From positions 62,001-126,000 of the forward strand of contig NZ_JALBYP010000038.1 in the NCBI RefSeq assembly GCF_022678485.1: a stretch of DNA of 64,000 nucleotides. The letters are read 5' to 3'. A model generated the notes under the pieces. It did not search any database. It worked only from the letters and a program-made list of their open reading frames with translations, and had not been told where the DNA came from. Below, one piece after another: positions 25,807 through 34,734 of this stretch. Within the stretch, counting starts at the first letter, position 1, and each line of letters begins with the position of its first letter. The position numbers and the translations under genes are program-made. Origin of the DNA: Aliiroseovarius sediminis (GTDB lineage: Bacteria; Pseudomonadota; Alphaproteobacteria; Rhodobacterales; Rhodobacteraceae).

Positions 25807-26802
25807 ATGTCATTGCTTTCGGTTCGCGATCTGACCGTAAAATTCGCCATGCGCGACGAAACCGTAACCGCCTTGAATGGCATCTCGTTTGATCTGGCCA
25901 AGGGGGAACGGCTGGGCATTGTCGGTGAAAGCGGTGCGGGCAAGTCGATTACCGGGTTTGCCCTGATGAATCTGATCAGCCGTCCTGGCTTCGTGGACCG
26001 TGGCGAAATTCTGTTTCACGACGAAGATGTGGTGAAGATGAGCGATGCTCGCCTGCGCGAGTTGCGTGGCGACAAAATGGCGATGATCTTTCAAGATCCG
26101 ATGGTCACGCTGAACCCCGTTTTGACCATTGGGCAGCAGATGCTGGAAACCCTGATGGCGCACCGCAAGCTAAGTCGGGAAGAGGCGCGCCAGATCGCGA
26201 TCGTAAAGCTGCGCGAGGTCTATATCCCCTCGCCCGAGGAGCGGCTGAACCAATACCCGCACGAATTGTCCGGTGGGATGCGCCAGCGGATTATCATCGC
26301 GATTGCACTTCTGCTGGACCCGGAATTGATCATCGCAGACGAACCCACCACCGCGCTGGACGTGACCATTCAGGCGGACATCATGGAACTGCTGCTGGAA
26401 CTGTGCCAGTCCAACAAGGTCGGCCTGATCCTGATCACTCACGATCTCGGCGTCGTCAGTCAGATGACCGAACGCACGTTGGTCATGTATGCAGGCCGCA
26501 TCATCGAGGCCGGACGCACGCGCGAGATCATCAACGATCCGCAGCACCCTTATACCCAAGGGCTGATCAACGCCTTGCCGCAGCAAACCCTGCCGGGTCA
26601 GAAACTGCGTCAGATTCCGGGCAATATGCCGTCCTTGACGAACATTCCGCCGGGCTGCCCGTTCAATCCACGTTGCGAATATGCAACCGATCTGTGCCGC
26701 ACGACACTGCCCGAGATCATTCAATACGGCGAGGTTAGGGTGGCCTGCCACGAGGTTGAACGACTTCACGCCGAGGGCGCACGACAGGAGCAGGACGCAT
26801 GA
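25807..26802 (+). CDS. ABC transporter ATP-binding protein, DppD/OppD type
   Basis: A 331-residue ATPase. Walker A is Gly-Glu-Ser-Gly-Ala-Gly-Lys-Ser at about residue 40, the signature Leu-Ser-Gly-Gly-Met-Arg-Gln-Arg at about 157 and Walker B Leu-Ile-Ile-Ala-Asp-Glu at about 176. The C-terminal oligopeptide-type extension carries Cys-Pro-Phe-Asn-Pro-Arg-Cys and further Cys residues, which in this family can bind an iron-sulfur cluster. Its end overlaps the second ATPase gene by 4 nt. Confidence 0.93.
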   Translation: MSLLSVRDLTVKFAMRDETVTALNGISFDLAKGERLGIVGESGAGKSITGFALMNLISRPGFVDRGEILFHDEDVVKMSDARLRELRGDKMAMIFQDPMVTLNPVLTIGQQMLETLMAHRKLSREEARQIAIVKLREVYIPSPEERLNQYPHELSGGMRQRIIIAIALLLDPELIIADEPTTALDVTIQADIMELLLELCQSNKVGLILITHDLGVVSQMTERTLVMYAGRIIEAGRTREIINDPQHPYTQGLINALPQQTLPGQKLRQIPGNMPSLTNIPPGCPFNPRCEYATDLCRTTLPEIIQYGEVRVACHEVERLHAEGARQEQDA

Positions 26803-27845
26803 AAGACATGAACGCTCAGACTCCTTTGGTCGAAATCAGGAACCTTGAAAAACGGTTCGACCTTGATCAAGGCTGGCTGGAAACGCTGAAGTTCCGCAAT
26901 GGTCGCTTTGTCCGCGAAACCCGTGGCGTTCATGCGGTGAACGATGTCACGCTGGACGTCAACCGGGGTGAGGCATTGTGCGTGGTTGGTGAAAGTGGTT
27001 GCGGCAAATCCACGGTTGCGCGGTTGGTTGCCGGGCTACTGACCCCGACCAAGGGCGAGATCCATTATGATGGCGCGCGGATCGACAACAGGTCGCGCGC
27101 GGAAATGCAGCCCTTGCGTAAAAAGATCCAGATGATCTTTCAGAACCCCTATGCGTCGCTGAATCCGCGCATGACGATCCGGCAGGCCTTGGAAGAACCT
27201 GTTCGCCATCACTACCCTACGTTCTCGGTGGCTGAGGTGCGCGATAAAGTCACCGAGGTGATGATGTCGGTCGGCGTCGACCCCAGTTGGGCCAAGCGAT
27301 ACCCGCACGAATTTTCGGGTGGTCAGCGCCAGCGGATTGCAATTGCGCGCGCCCTGACGGTCGACCCCGAATTCATCATCGCGGATGAGCCGATCAGCGC
27401 GCTTGATGTCTCTATTCAAGCGCAAGTCCTGAATTTGATGCTTGAGGCCAAGGAAAGCCGCGGCCTGACCTATCTGTTCATCACCCATGATCTGAGCGTC
27501 GTTGAACATTTCGGCACACGGGTTGCGGTGCTGTATCTTGGATCGGTGTGTGAGGTTGCTGACACGGCCACCCTGTTCTCTCACCCCAAACACCCCTATA
27601 CTCGGGCTTTGTTGTCCGCTGTGCCGCAGCTAAAGGATGACCGGCCGAACCATATCCGCCTGAAAGGCGAGATCCCGACGCCGATCAACTTGCCGCAAGG
27701 TTGCCCCTTCCAAAGCCGCTGCGCGTTTGCGAATAACAGATGTAGTAGTGAAAAGCCGAACGCCATTCACCAGCCCGACGGCAGTCTTGTGGCCTGCCAC
27801 GCTGTCGAGGAAGGTCGGTTGGACGAAGGGATGGTCGGCACCTGA
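26799..27845 (+). CDS. ABC transporter ATP-binding protein, DppF/OppF type
   Basis: A 348-residue second ATPase of the importer. Walker A is Gly-Glu-Ser-Gly-Cys-Gly-Lys-Ser (about residue 70), the signature Phe-Ser-Gly-Gly-Gln-Arg-Gln-Arg and Walker B Ile-Ile-Ala-Asp-Glu-Pro. The C-terminal Cys-Pro-Phe-Gln-Ser-Arg-Cys extension is present. The ATGA overlap with the first ATPase gene implies coupling; a LysR gene starts 15 nt downstream. Confidence 0.92.
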   Translation: MKDMNAQTPLVEIRNLEKRFDLDQGWLETLKFRNGRFVRETRGVHAVNDVTLDVNRGEALCVVGESGCGKSTVARLVAGLLTPTKGEIHYDGARIDNRSRAEMQPLRKKIQMIFQNPYASLNPRMTIRQALEEPVRHHYPTFSVAEVRDKVTEVMMSVGVDPSWAKRYPHEFSGGQRQRIAIARALTVDPEFIIADEPISALDVSIQAQVLNLMLEAKESRGLTYLFITHDLSVVEHFGTRVAVLYLGSVCEVADTATLFSHPKHPYTRALLSAVPQLKDDRPNHIRLKGEIPTPINLPQGCPFQSRCAFANNRCSSEKPNAIHQPDGSLVACHAVEEGRLDEGMVGT

Positions 27846-27860
27846 TATGGACCCGCGTCT

Positions 27861-28826
27861 TTGGATATTGCCTGGCTCAGAGATTTTGAAGCTTTGGTCG
27901 CGTGCAAGAATTTCTCGCGCGCGGCGGAAGATCGCAATGTAAGCCAACCGGCATTCTCGCGCCGTATTCGCGCGCTTGAGAACGAGATCGGCGTGCGCCT
28001 GATCAACCGCGACACCCTGCCCCTGGCGCTGACCCCGGCAGGTGAGGTGTTCTTGTCACAAGCCCGCATCATGCTGCGCACCTATGAAGAGACGATCGAA
28101 CGGTGTCAGACCATTGACGCGACCAGCGAGAATGTGATCCGCTTTGCGGCGTCGCAATCGCTTTACATGACCCATTACAAATCTTTGATCGCCCCGCTTG
28201 TCAGCAGCGGCGGGGTGGACACGGATCTGAACTCGACCTCGTGGGCCGCGGACCAGTTTGTCAGTGCACTTCAGCAAAGCTATTGTGATGCGATCCTGAC
28301 CTATTGGCACCCGTCGATGGAGTTTCTGGGTCCGCTTGAGGTCGCGAATTTCGAACATCTTACCCTGTCGGCCGACCGGTTCGTGCCGGTGTCACGCACC
28401 AAAAGGGGGGGTGGCGAGGCCGAATTCCGGTTCAAACCCGGCAGCAAGGACACCATGCCGCTGTTGTCCTATGGGGCCGGGTCCGCGTTGCGGGCGGTGC
28501 AGGATTTCGTGTTGGGCCAAGCAGTCAGGCCGCAAAAGATGCTGGTCGTTAACCAGAACGCATTGGCCAGCAGTGTAAAAGCCATGATCCTTGAGGGGTT
28601 TGGCATGGGCTGGCTGCCGCTGAGCCTGTGTGAAACCGAATTGGTGGGTGGACGGCTGGCGATTGTCGATGAGCGGCTGACGGCTGATCTTCAGGTGCGG
28701 ATTTATCGCAACCCAAAAAATCGCAAGGGTGCGTTGGATGGGTTGTGGACGCAGTTGCAGCGGGATCAGGCCTTACGTGTTATCACGCGGCCTGCAACTG
28801 GCGCCCCGCAGTCGCCCATCGGTTAA
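27861..28826 (+). CDS. LysR-family transcriptional regulator
   Basis: A 321-residue LysR regulator with a standard N-terminal winged HTH (Trp-Leu-Arg-Asp-Phe-Glu-Ala-Leu, Phe-Ser-Arg-Ala-Ala, Val-Ser-Gln-Pro-Ala-Phe-Ser-Arg-Arg-Ile) and a substrate-binding-like effector domain. The start is TTG 27861; the nearby ATG 27847 is in another frame, and the ribosome site is weak, so expression may depend on coupling to the ATPase gene upstream. The HTH looks like the HypT/YjiE branch of LysR proteins. Position suggests it controls the adjacent importer, but this is inference. Confidence 0.88.
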   Translation: MDIAWLRDFEALVACKNFSRAAEDRNVSQPAFSRRIRALENEIGVRLINRDTLPLALTPAGEVFLSQARIMLRTYEETIERCQTIDATSENVIRFAASQSLYMTHYKSLIAPLVSSGGVDTDLNSTSWAADQFVSALQQSYCDAILTYWHPSMEFLGPLEVANFEHLTLSADRFVPVSRTKRGGGEAEFRFKPGSKDTMPLLSYGAGSALRAVQDFVLGQAVRPQKMLVVNQNALASSVKAMILEGFGMGWLPLSLCETELVGGRLAIVDERLTADLQVRIYRNPKNRKGALDGLWTQLQRDQALRVITRPATGAPQSPIG

Positions 28827-28959
28827 CGTTTCCTGATAACGGCGACCGGCTGGGTCAGACCCTTGAAACCCCTGTTCCTTAGGACTCGGACGATCCGTGG
28901 CCGCCGTCGGATTCTTCGGCATGGCGGTGCACATCGTGCGATTATGTCAGGAGCAAATG

Positions 28960-29226
28960 ATGACCAACCCCTTTGAGAACCGCTCGCTTTCTTTGCGTGG
29001 GCCCGCTACCGACATGGCGCCGGTCACTCCGTCCGATGCGGTGGACCTGAGCCATTTCGCCGTCGCGCTTTATGTTGAAACCGGGGGCGCGGTTGCTTTC
29101 ACCTCGGTTGCGGGGCATGACCGGGTGGTGACCGTAAGTGACAATGCAATCCTGCCCGTGGGTATCCGCCGTATTCTGGCCACCGGCACTACGGCCACCG
29201 GCATCCACGCCTTCGTGCTTGTCTGA
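28960..29226 (+). CDS. spike base protein, RCAP_rcc01079 family (GTA head-spike type)
   Basis: An 88-residue protein that I recognise as the spike base family named after Rhodobacter capsulatus rcc01079, a component of the head spikes of its gene transfer agent. Landmarks are the N-terminus Thr-Asn-Pro-Phe-Glu-Asn, a Val-Thr-Pro-Ser-Asp-Ala-Val-Asp-Leu segment, Tyr-Val-Glu-Thr-Gly-Gly-Ala-Val and Ile-Leu-Pro-Val-Gly-Ile near the C-terminus. Two adjacent ATGs (28957, 28960) follow AGGAG; the second is better spaced. Its stop overlaps the next gene's start, so the three genes form an operon. The main GTA capsid cluster is not in this window. Confidence 0.82.
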   Translation: MTNPFENRSLSLRGPATDMAPVTPSDAVDLSHFAVALYVETGGAVAFTSVAGHDRVVTVSDNAILPVGIRRILATGTTATGIHAFVLV

Positions 29227-30038
29227 TGATGGGGTTGGGTTACGACATACCGGCGGTCGCATTGCGCCGAAGAACGGAGTCTGGTCCGGCTGCGTTTTCA
29301 CCCCTAAACGCGTCACCGTCGGTTTTCTTCGACCCTGCACAGCCGGGCGGGCTGTTTCAGGATCCAGCCGGCACGGTGGCGGTGACGCAAGACAATCAGC
29401 CAGTGGGGTTGTGGCAGGATTGTTCGTCTAATGGGCACGATCTTGCACAACCGGTCAGTGCTGCGCGACCAACCTATCGGACCGATGGTGTACTGCATTG
29501 GATTGAGTCTGATGGCGTCGATGACGGCCTGCTGACAGAGGCGGTATTTGACGTGCAAAACCCCATAACGATGGTGCTGGGGTATCAGATGCTGTCAACA
29601 TCTGGCACCGCCCGCGTGAATCTGGCCGAGATCAGCCGGACCAGCACTAATGGTATGTCGATCGGGGTGAGACCAAATATCGATCGATTGCAATATTACA
29701 GCCGCATGTCACAACAGGGCGTGTCAGCGACAAATGTCGCGTCGCCCTCAGTCTGGGGAAACCACGCGCGACATGTGGTGACGGTGCAGGCTGTTGCCGG
29801 TCGTGTTACGGCGCGGCTGGACGGGGTCGTAGTCATCGACACGGGTCAGAAACTGACCACTCAGTCAATTGCCGCACAGCCGCTTCGCGTTGGGCTGGGC
29901 CAAGTAACGGGCAGCATTCCCGGTGCGTTTCGGTTGTTCGGGCTGCAGGTCTGGACCGCGGCAGTAGCCCACCCCAATGCCGCGCAGATTACCGAGCTTG
30001 AGGCATGGGTGGCCGCCCGTACAGGCGTAACGCTGTGA
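29226..30038 (+). CDS. putative head-spike or tail-fibre protein with concanavalin-like fold
   Basis: A 270-residue protein; start at ATG 29226 overlapping the previous TGA (a second ATG follows at once). After a Pro/Ala-rich N-terminal stretch comes Pro-Ser-Val-Phe-Phe-Asp-Pro and Gly-Leu-Trp-Gln-Asp-Cys-Ser-Ser-Asn-Gly-His-Asp-Leu, then a beta-rich body and a C-terminal Phe-Arg-Leu-Phe-Gly-Leu-Gln-Val-Trp. These are common in LamG/concanavalin-A-like modules of phage tail and spike proteins that bind glycans. By position it corresponds to the receptor-binding spike partner of the base protein; that role is inference. Confidence 0.6.
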   Translation: MMGLGYDIPAVALRRRTESGPAAFSPLNASPSVFFDPAQPGGLFQDPAGTVAVTQDNQPVGLWQDCSSNGHDLAQPVSAARPTYRTDGVLHWIESDGVDDGLLTEAVFDVQNPITMVLGYQMLSTSGTARVNLAEISRTSTNGMSIGVRPNIDRLQYYSRMSQQGVSATNVASPSVWGNHARHVVTVQAVAGRVTARLDGVVVIDTGQKLTTQSIAAQPLRVGLGQVTGSIPGAFRLFGLQVWTAAVAHPNAAQITELEAWVAARTGVTL

Positions 30039-30427
30039 CTTTACGAATTACCATTGCCTGCCCTGAACATCTGACGGCACCCGCCAACCAGTTTGCCCTG
30101 TGTGTCGGCAATACATCGGCAGATGTACATACATTTGGCGATGCAATGTGGGAAGATGAACGCGGTGCGCGTTATGCGTTGGTGTCACTTCTGGCGGAGC
30201 CACAGTTCGCGGAAGTCGCCGCGCAGCCATTGCGCGCGCCGGATCATGCCGACGACGCCGACATTGCTGCCGCATCGGTGGCGCAGGCCGCGCTGCGCAT
30301 CTGGTCACCGTTGTCGCCGGGCAGCTTTCCCAGTCTGGCGGCGGACTGCTTGATCGCAATCACTGGGCTGGACGCCGGTTTCGCGGTTCCCCTGCTCGGC
30401 CTGTCACCAGTTCCGGTCGCGGAGTAA
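30035..30427 (+). CDS. hypothetical protein in the GTA-spike operon
   Basis: A 130-residue protein starting at GTG 30035, which overlaps the preceding TGA as GTGA; the overlap decides the start over an upstream ATG at 30005. Composition is Ala-rich with a Leu-Arg-Ile-Thr-Ile-Ala-Cys N-terminus and Asp-Glu-Arg-Gly-Ala-Arg-Tyr in the middle. I recognise no domain. Coupling to the spike genes suggests a structural or assembly role in the same particle. A GC-rich hairpin follows 2 nt after its stop. Confidence 0.6.
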   Translation: MTLRITIACPEHLTAPANQFALCVGNTSADVHTFGDAMWEDERGARYALVSLLAEPQFAEVAAQPLRAPDHADDADIAAASVAQAALRIWSPLSPGSFPSLAADCLIAITGLDAGFAVPLLGLSPVPVAE

Positions 30428-30429
30428 AG

Positions 30430-30453
30430 CCCTGCCCGGCGACAAGGGCAGGG
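30430..30453 (+). terminator. GC-rich hairpin ending the spike operon
   Basis: Arms CCCTGCCC (30430-30437) and GGGCAGGG (30446-30453), perfect, 8-nt loop. There is no T tract, so it may be a weak or rho-assisted terminator. Confidence 0.55.
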
Positions 30454-30514
30454 GCCACACCGCATGTGCGATATGTTCAATTTTATTTGACGTCTAAAAA
30501 AACCATGATATCAA

Positions 30515-30554
30515 CCTAAAGGTGTTTATAATGCAGTAGACTGCAACCTTTAGG
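30515..30554 (+). promoter_or_regulatory. nested inverted repeats over a TATAAT box before the priming-transferase gene
   Basis: Outer arms CCTAAAGGT (30515-30523) and ACCTTTAGG (30546-30554) enclose inner arms TGCAGT (30532-30537) and ACTGCA (30540-30545). A perfect TATAAT lies at 30527-30532. The outer 3' arm includes the AGG ahead of the ATG at 30561. It could be an operator over the promoter or, if transcription starts upstream, an RNA hairpin hiding the ribosome site. Confidence 0.6.
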
Positions 30555-30560
30555 AATATC

Positions 30561-31220
30561 ATGTATGAATTTGGCGCCCCCTCGGGCCAGATAGAGGGGT
30601 TGAAGACCTCTCAGCTTGATGCTGTCGTGCTGACACCCGCTGGATTTGCCATTGGGAAACGTGGCTTCGATATCTTGGTTTGCGTGCTTCTTCTTCCTGT
30701 TCTGTGCGCGATGGCGGTGGTTCTGTTCGTGATAAATCACGCTGCCAACCCCGGCCCTGTCTTCTTCACGCAGCACCGGATGGGTCGAAATTGCGCATCT
30801 TTCAAGGCCTTCAAGTTTCGCACGATGACGCCTTCAGCACAGACGCGGCGTGTGGATGAACCGCTTGAGGAAGAGCGCATCACCAGTCTGGGTGCTATGC
30901 TGCGCCAAAGTCGGATCGACGAACTGCCTCAAATCATCAATGTCTTGCGCGGTGAGATGAGTCTAATCGGGCCGCGCCCCGACTGCTATGACCACGCGAT
31001 AACCTATCTGCATCACATCCCCGGCTATCGTGCGCGCCATGCCGTTTTGCCGGGCATCAGCGGTTTTGCGCAGACCGAAATCGGGTATGCAGAAGGTATC
31101 GCTGCCACCGCCCGCAAGGTCGAGGCTGATCTTTACTATATCGCCAACCGCAGCCTACGGTTTGAGGCTTGGATATTCTGGCGCACGCTTGCGACAATTG
31201 TCGGCCGTGCGGGGCGTTAG
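30561..31220 (+). CDS. exopolysaccharide priming sugar-phosphate transferase (ExoY/WcaJ-like)
   Basis: A 219-residue membrane enzyme of the bacterial sugar transferase family, which attaches the first sugar-1-phosphate to undecaprenyl phosphate. One hydrophobic segment (about 33-58) is followed by the catalytic domain: Phe-Lys-Phe-Arg-Thr-Met, Arg-Gln-Ser-Arg-Ile-Asp-Glu-Leu-Pro-Gln and Gly-Glu-Met-Ser-Leu-Ile-Gly-Pro-Arg-Pro. The short form without extra N-terminal helices resembles ExoY. It starts the exopolysaccharide locus; the tyrosine kinase gene follows after 38 nt. The sugar, galactose or glucose, cannot be told. Confidence 0.92.
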   Translation: MYEFGAPSGQIEGLKTSQLDAVVLTPAGFAIGKRGFDILVCVLLLPVLCAMAVVLFVINHAANPGPVFFTQHRMGRNCASFKAFKFRTMTPSAQTRRVDEPLEEERITSLGAMLRQSRIDELPQIINVLRGEMSLIGPRPDCYDHAITYLHHIPGYRARHAVLPGISGFAQTEIGYAEGIAATARKVEADLYYIANRSLRFEAWIFWRTLATIVGRAGR

Positions 31221-31258
31221 GTCATGCAGATCAAACCTATGCTAAACGAGGGTTTCGA

Positions 31259-33367
31259 ATGAATATTCGGCAAGGATTTTCTAATCCATACGGCGGCGCC
31301 GGGCAAAACAACCATACGACACCGAATGGTCGAGATCTTGATCTTGTGCAAATCGGGCGTGCGCTTTGGCGTGGCCGCGCAACAATTGCACTTTTCGGTC
31401 TGATCGGTTTGCTGCTGGGCGCTGTCTATGGCTACGGCGTTGCGAAGCCGAAATATGCGGCGGCGACCCTGTTGGTGTTGCAACCACCCAGCGATCTGGT
31501 GCTTGATCGCACGACATCGGGGCGGGGCTTGTCGGCGGACTTGTCGGATATGAATACTCAGCTACATATCATCCGGTCGCGAAGCCTGGTGGCGCAACTG
31601 GTGGCCCAGCTGGATTTGACAGATGATCCGGAGTTCAACCCCGTCTTGCGCTCGGGGTTTGGCTGGTGGTCAGGGCCGGTTGATGCACCGGGGCCTGCAG
31701 ATCCCGAAACGGCCCATCGGGTCTTGCGCAACGTGCAAGATGCGATCACTGCGCGGGTGCAACGTAATACTCGGATTTTCGTTGTCTCCGTAACATCGGA
31801 GGACCGTCAAAAGGCCGCAATAATGGCGAATGCCTTGGCGGACATCTATCTTCAGGACCAGATGAACACAAAGTTTTCTGCCGCTGAACAGGCTGCGGGC
31901 TGGCTGTCGGGCCGCGTTGGGGCATTGCAGCAGGATTTGGCCGCGCGGGAACAGGCCATCGCAGGTTTGCAGGCGCGCACTCAGCTGACCTCGGCCGAGG
32001 GACTGGCGCTGATGGGCGCGCGGTTGAAAGAGGTGCGCGCACGGTTGGCAGACGTGCAAGACCGTGCAAATCTGGCTGCTCAGGATGTGGCCGAGATTGC
32101 ACGATTGCGATTGGCAGGTGACGTTGCCGGCATCGCGACAATGATCGGAGATCAGCAACTGGCCCGCTTGGCCGCGCAATCGGACCCCACACAGATTGAC
32201 GTGCATCTTGACCGGGTGGAGGCACAGTACGCCGCAACCCACCAGCGGCTATCATCGCAACAGGTTGCCCTGGATCAATCCGTTGCGGAGTTGGAGGACG
32301 CGGTGGCCACCCAAGCCGCAGACCTGACTCGATTGCAGCAACTTGAACGTGAAGCGCAGGCAACGCGGGTTCTGTATGAAACGCTACTGTTGCGGTTGAA
32401 AGAGGCCAGCGCGCTTGGCGGTTTGCAAGAAGCGAACGCACGCGTGCTGTCAGAGGCGTCCGCTGGCACCTATCAATCGCCGCGCAAGGGCCTGATCATG
32501 GTGTCGACCATGCTGATTGGCGCGATGATTGCGGCGCTTTACGTTCTGTCGAAACAATTTCTGCACGCTGGTTTTCGTACGGCCGAGGAGCTGGAGGGCG
32601 CGACGGGCAAACCGGTCCTTGGACAAATCCCTGTCCTGCCGGTCACGAAGCGGAACGAACTGGTGCCATTTCTGGTGGACCACCCCACCGCCGCTGCGGT
32701 CGAGGCCATTCGCAACCTGCGCACATCGCTGTTGATGGCGAATGTCGATCAGCCGCCGCAGGTGATCCTGACCGCTTCGGCCATGCCGGGTGAAGGCAAG
32801 ACCACACAAGCTGTTGCGTTGGCGCAAAACCTTGCCGGGCTGGGAAAGCAAGTGCTGTTGGTCGAGGGAGACATACGCCGCCGTACGTTGGCGCAGTATG
32901 TCCGGGTATCGTCTGAAGGCGGGTTAGTGTCTGTACTGGCGGGGCAAAAGACCTTGGCCGATGCGGTCCAGCATGTTTCGGCGCTGGGCGTGGATGTGCT
33001 GCTGGGTGAAGGCACGCAATCCAGTGCGGCAGACGTCTTTGCCTCGCGCCGGTTCGAGCAGATGATGCAATCGGCGCGCGCAAGTTATGACATGATTGTC
33101 ATTGATAGCCCGCCGGTTCTGGTTGTGCCCGATGCAAGGGTGATCGCGCGCCATGTGGATGCCGTGCTTTTCGTGGTTGCGTGGAACAAGACGACGCGCC
33201 GGCAAGTGGCCGCGGGCTTGCGTCAGTTTGATCTGGCGAACTGTCCGGTCAGCGGCACGGTTCTGTCGCAGGTCAAACCAGACCAGATGGCGCGCTATGG
33301 ATATGCCGACACCTATGCCGATAATGGTGCGCAGGGCGGTGGTTATTACGGCGCGGCACAGGCCTAG
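31259..33367 (+). CDS. polysaccharide co-polymerase / tyrosine autokinase (Wzc/ExoP-like)
   Basis: A 702-residue inner-membrane protein that sets chain length and drives export. A first transmembrane helix (about 45-63) and a second (about 418-438) flank a long coiled-coil periplasmic region. The cytoplasmic BY-kinase domain has Walker A Gly-Glu-Gly-Lys-Thr-Thr (about residue 525), and a Walker-type Met-Ile-Val-Ile-Asp-Ser-Pro-Pro later. Five tyrosines cluster in the last 30 residues, as expected for autophosphorylation. ATG 31259 is chosen because ACGAGGG precedes it and residues upstream do not fit. Its TAG overlaps the convergent export gene's stop. Confidence 0.92.
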   Translation: MNIRQGFSNPYGGAGQNNHTTPNGRDLDLVQIGRALWRGRATIALFGLIGLLLGAVYGYGVAKPKYAAATLLVLQPPSDLVLDRTTSGRGLSADLSDMNTQLHIIRSRSLVAQLVAQLDLTDDPEFNPVLRSGFGWWSGPVDAPGPADPETAHRVLRNVQDAITARVQRNTRIFVVSVTSEDRQKAAIMANALADIYLQDQMNTKFSAAEQAAGWLSGRVGALQQDLAAREQAIAGLQARTQLTSAEGLALMGARLKEVRARLADVQDRANLAAQDVAEIARLRLAGDVAGIATMIGDQQLARLAAQSDPTQIDVHLDRVEAQYAATHQRLSSQQVALDQSVAELEDAVATQAADLTRLQQLEREAQATRVLYETLLLRLKEASALGGLQEANARVLSEASAGTYQSPRKGLIMVSTMLIGAMIAALYVLSKQFLHAGFRTAEELEGATGKPVLGQIPVLPVTKRNELVPFLVDHPTAAAVEAIRNLRTSLLMANVDQPPQVILTASAMPGEGKTTQAVALAQNLAGLGKQVLLVEGDIRRRTLAQYVRVSSEGGLVSVLAGQKTLADAVQHVSALGVDVLLGEGTQSSAADVFASRRFEQMMQSARASYDMIVIDSPPVLVVPDARVIARHVDAVLFVVAWNKTTRRQVAAGLRQFDLANCPVSGTVLSQVKPDQMARYGYADTYADNGAQGGGYYGAAQA

Positions 33368-34734
33368 AGCGCGCCGCTATCGCCGTTCACTGACTTGTTG
33401 ATCAGGATGGGGAATGCCTGTTCGAAGGCGCGCGACCATTTGGTGATCGGCTGTTCTTCGATGAAGACAATGTCATTGGGGCGCATCTGCATCCGCGTAG
33501 CCAATGTCATGTTGATGACGTTGGTGGCGTCCAGATGCCAAGCGGTGACCTTGATGTTGTCGGGGTCCGTACCTGAGCGTATCACATAGATCTGCCCCGG
33601 ATTGCCGGTCTTCGTGTCAAAACCGCCCTCGTCATACAGAACGTCTGCAAGGTTGGCGTGACGTCCATAGGGAAGCGCGATGCGGCCTTGCTGTTTAACC
33701 TCGCCGGCCAGATAGACATAATCGCGCCGCTCGGCGTCAAGATCGCGGCGGGTGGTGAAGTTGGCACGCTGTTCGTCAAGGACATCGCGCTGAAGGATCA
33801 TTTCGGCCTTTAATTCGGTCAATGCCTGCAACCGCGCGCCGCGTTTCAGGCCAATGGCGGCAATCTGTGTTTCGTAAAACGCCATTGCCCGATCAAGACT
33901 GTATCCTTCATCGACATAGACCGCGTCGCCCGGCAGCAGTGTCAGGTTCCGTGCGGACGGATTTGATCGCAACGCTGCGGCTGGCATTTGATAAAGTGTG
34001 CCATCGCGATACAGCCGGATCGCGGTCGTTTTCCGGTCGGTCGCGGTCACGCCGCCCGCCTGTGCCAGTGCATCGCCAAGGCGCAAGGGTTTCAGGGTCA
34101 GGGGCACGGCACCCGCGCGTGCGACCTTGCCGCCAATGGCCACGTGTTGGGATTTGAACTCGGTAATCTCAAGGCTGAACGCGGGGTCGATTTTCTTTGC
34201 GACGAGGGCTTGAAAAACGGCGTCTTCCGCATCGTCGAGCGTTTTGCCCGCCACCTCGACCTGACCGATATCTGGGATCGAGATCATGCCGTTGTCGCGG
34301 ACGGTAAACCCGTGCCGCTGGGTTTGTGCGCTTAGCAGCCCGCCCAGCTCTTCTATTGTGCTGGCCGCGCTTTTGGTGACCAGCATCACCACGTCCCCGA
34401 CCCCGATCCGGTATCGTGGGGCTGGTTTGTCCGCAGGCAGGTTCGTGGTGATCGTGTCGCGCGATTGTTTGGGGCTTTCGGGCATCTTTGGCAGTGCGGC
34501 CTGCCCGTGCAGCAGGCTCGATCCGCTTGCCACCGACTGGAAGGCTAGCGGCAGGTCCAGTGGTTGATATAGTGCCCCATTAGCCTGTTTGACCGAGCTT
34601 GCGGTGATCGGAACCACACGCACGTCCAGCCCGGCGGCTTGGCTTTGCACGGTCGGGCTGTGGTAGGTCACGCCGCAGCCAGAAACCATCAGGCATGAGC
34701 CAAAAAGAAGTGCGCGCAATCCGCTGGGGTACAT
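33364..34734 (-). CDS. polysaccharide export lipoprotein (Wza/ExoF-like)
   Basis: A 456-residue outer-membrane export protein. It has a lipoprotein signal with lipobox Val-Ser-Gly-Cys at about residue 20. The Poly_export domain begins around Tyr-Arg-Ile-Gly-Val-Gly-Asp-Val-Val, followed by beta-grasp (SLBB) repeats, including Ile-Ala-Leu-Pro-Tyr-Gly-Arg-His-Ala-Asn-Leu. ATG 34734 is chosen over upstream codons because GGAGG precedes it and the lipobox is then correctly placed. It is convergent with the co-polymerase gene and read separately from the glycosyltransferase operon. Confidence 0.9.
   Translation of the reverse strand: MYPSGLRALLFGSCLMVSGCGVTYHSPTVQSQAAGLDVRVVPITASSVKQANGALYQPLDLPLAFQSVASGSSLLHGQAALPKMPESPKQSRDTITTNLPADKPAPRYRIGVGDVVMLVTKSAASTIEELGGLLSAQTQRHGFTVRDNGMISIPDIGQVEVAGKTLDDAEDAVFQALVAKKIDPAFSLEITEFKSQHVAIGGKVARAGAVPLTLKPLRLGDALAQAGGVTATDRKTTAIRLYRDGTLYQMPAAALRSNPSARNLTLLPGDAVYVDEGYSLDRAMAFYETQIAAIGLKRGARLQALTELKAEMILQRDVLDEQRANFTTRRDLDAERRDYVYLAGEVKQQGRIALPYGRHANLADVLYDEGGFDTKTGNPGQIYVIRSGTDPDNIKVTAWHLDATNVINMTLATRMQMRPNDIVFIEEQPITKWSRAFEQAFPILINKSVNGDSGAL

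Noticed and set aside
33364-33367. Shared CTAG stop of the convergent Wzc-like and Wza-like genes
   Set aside because: Neat but common in compact genomes; no terminator fits there and no further meaning can be supported.
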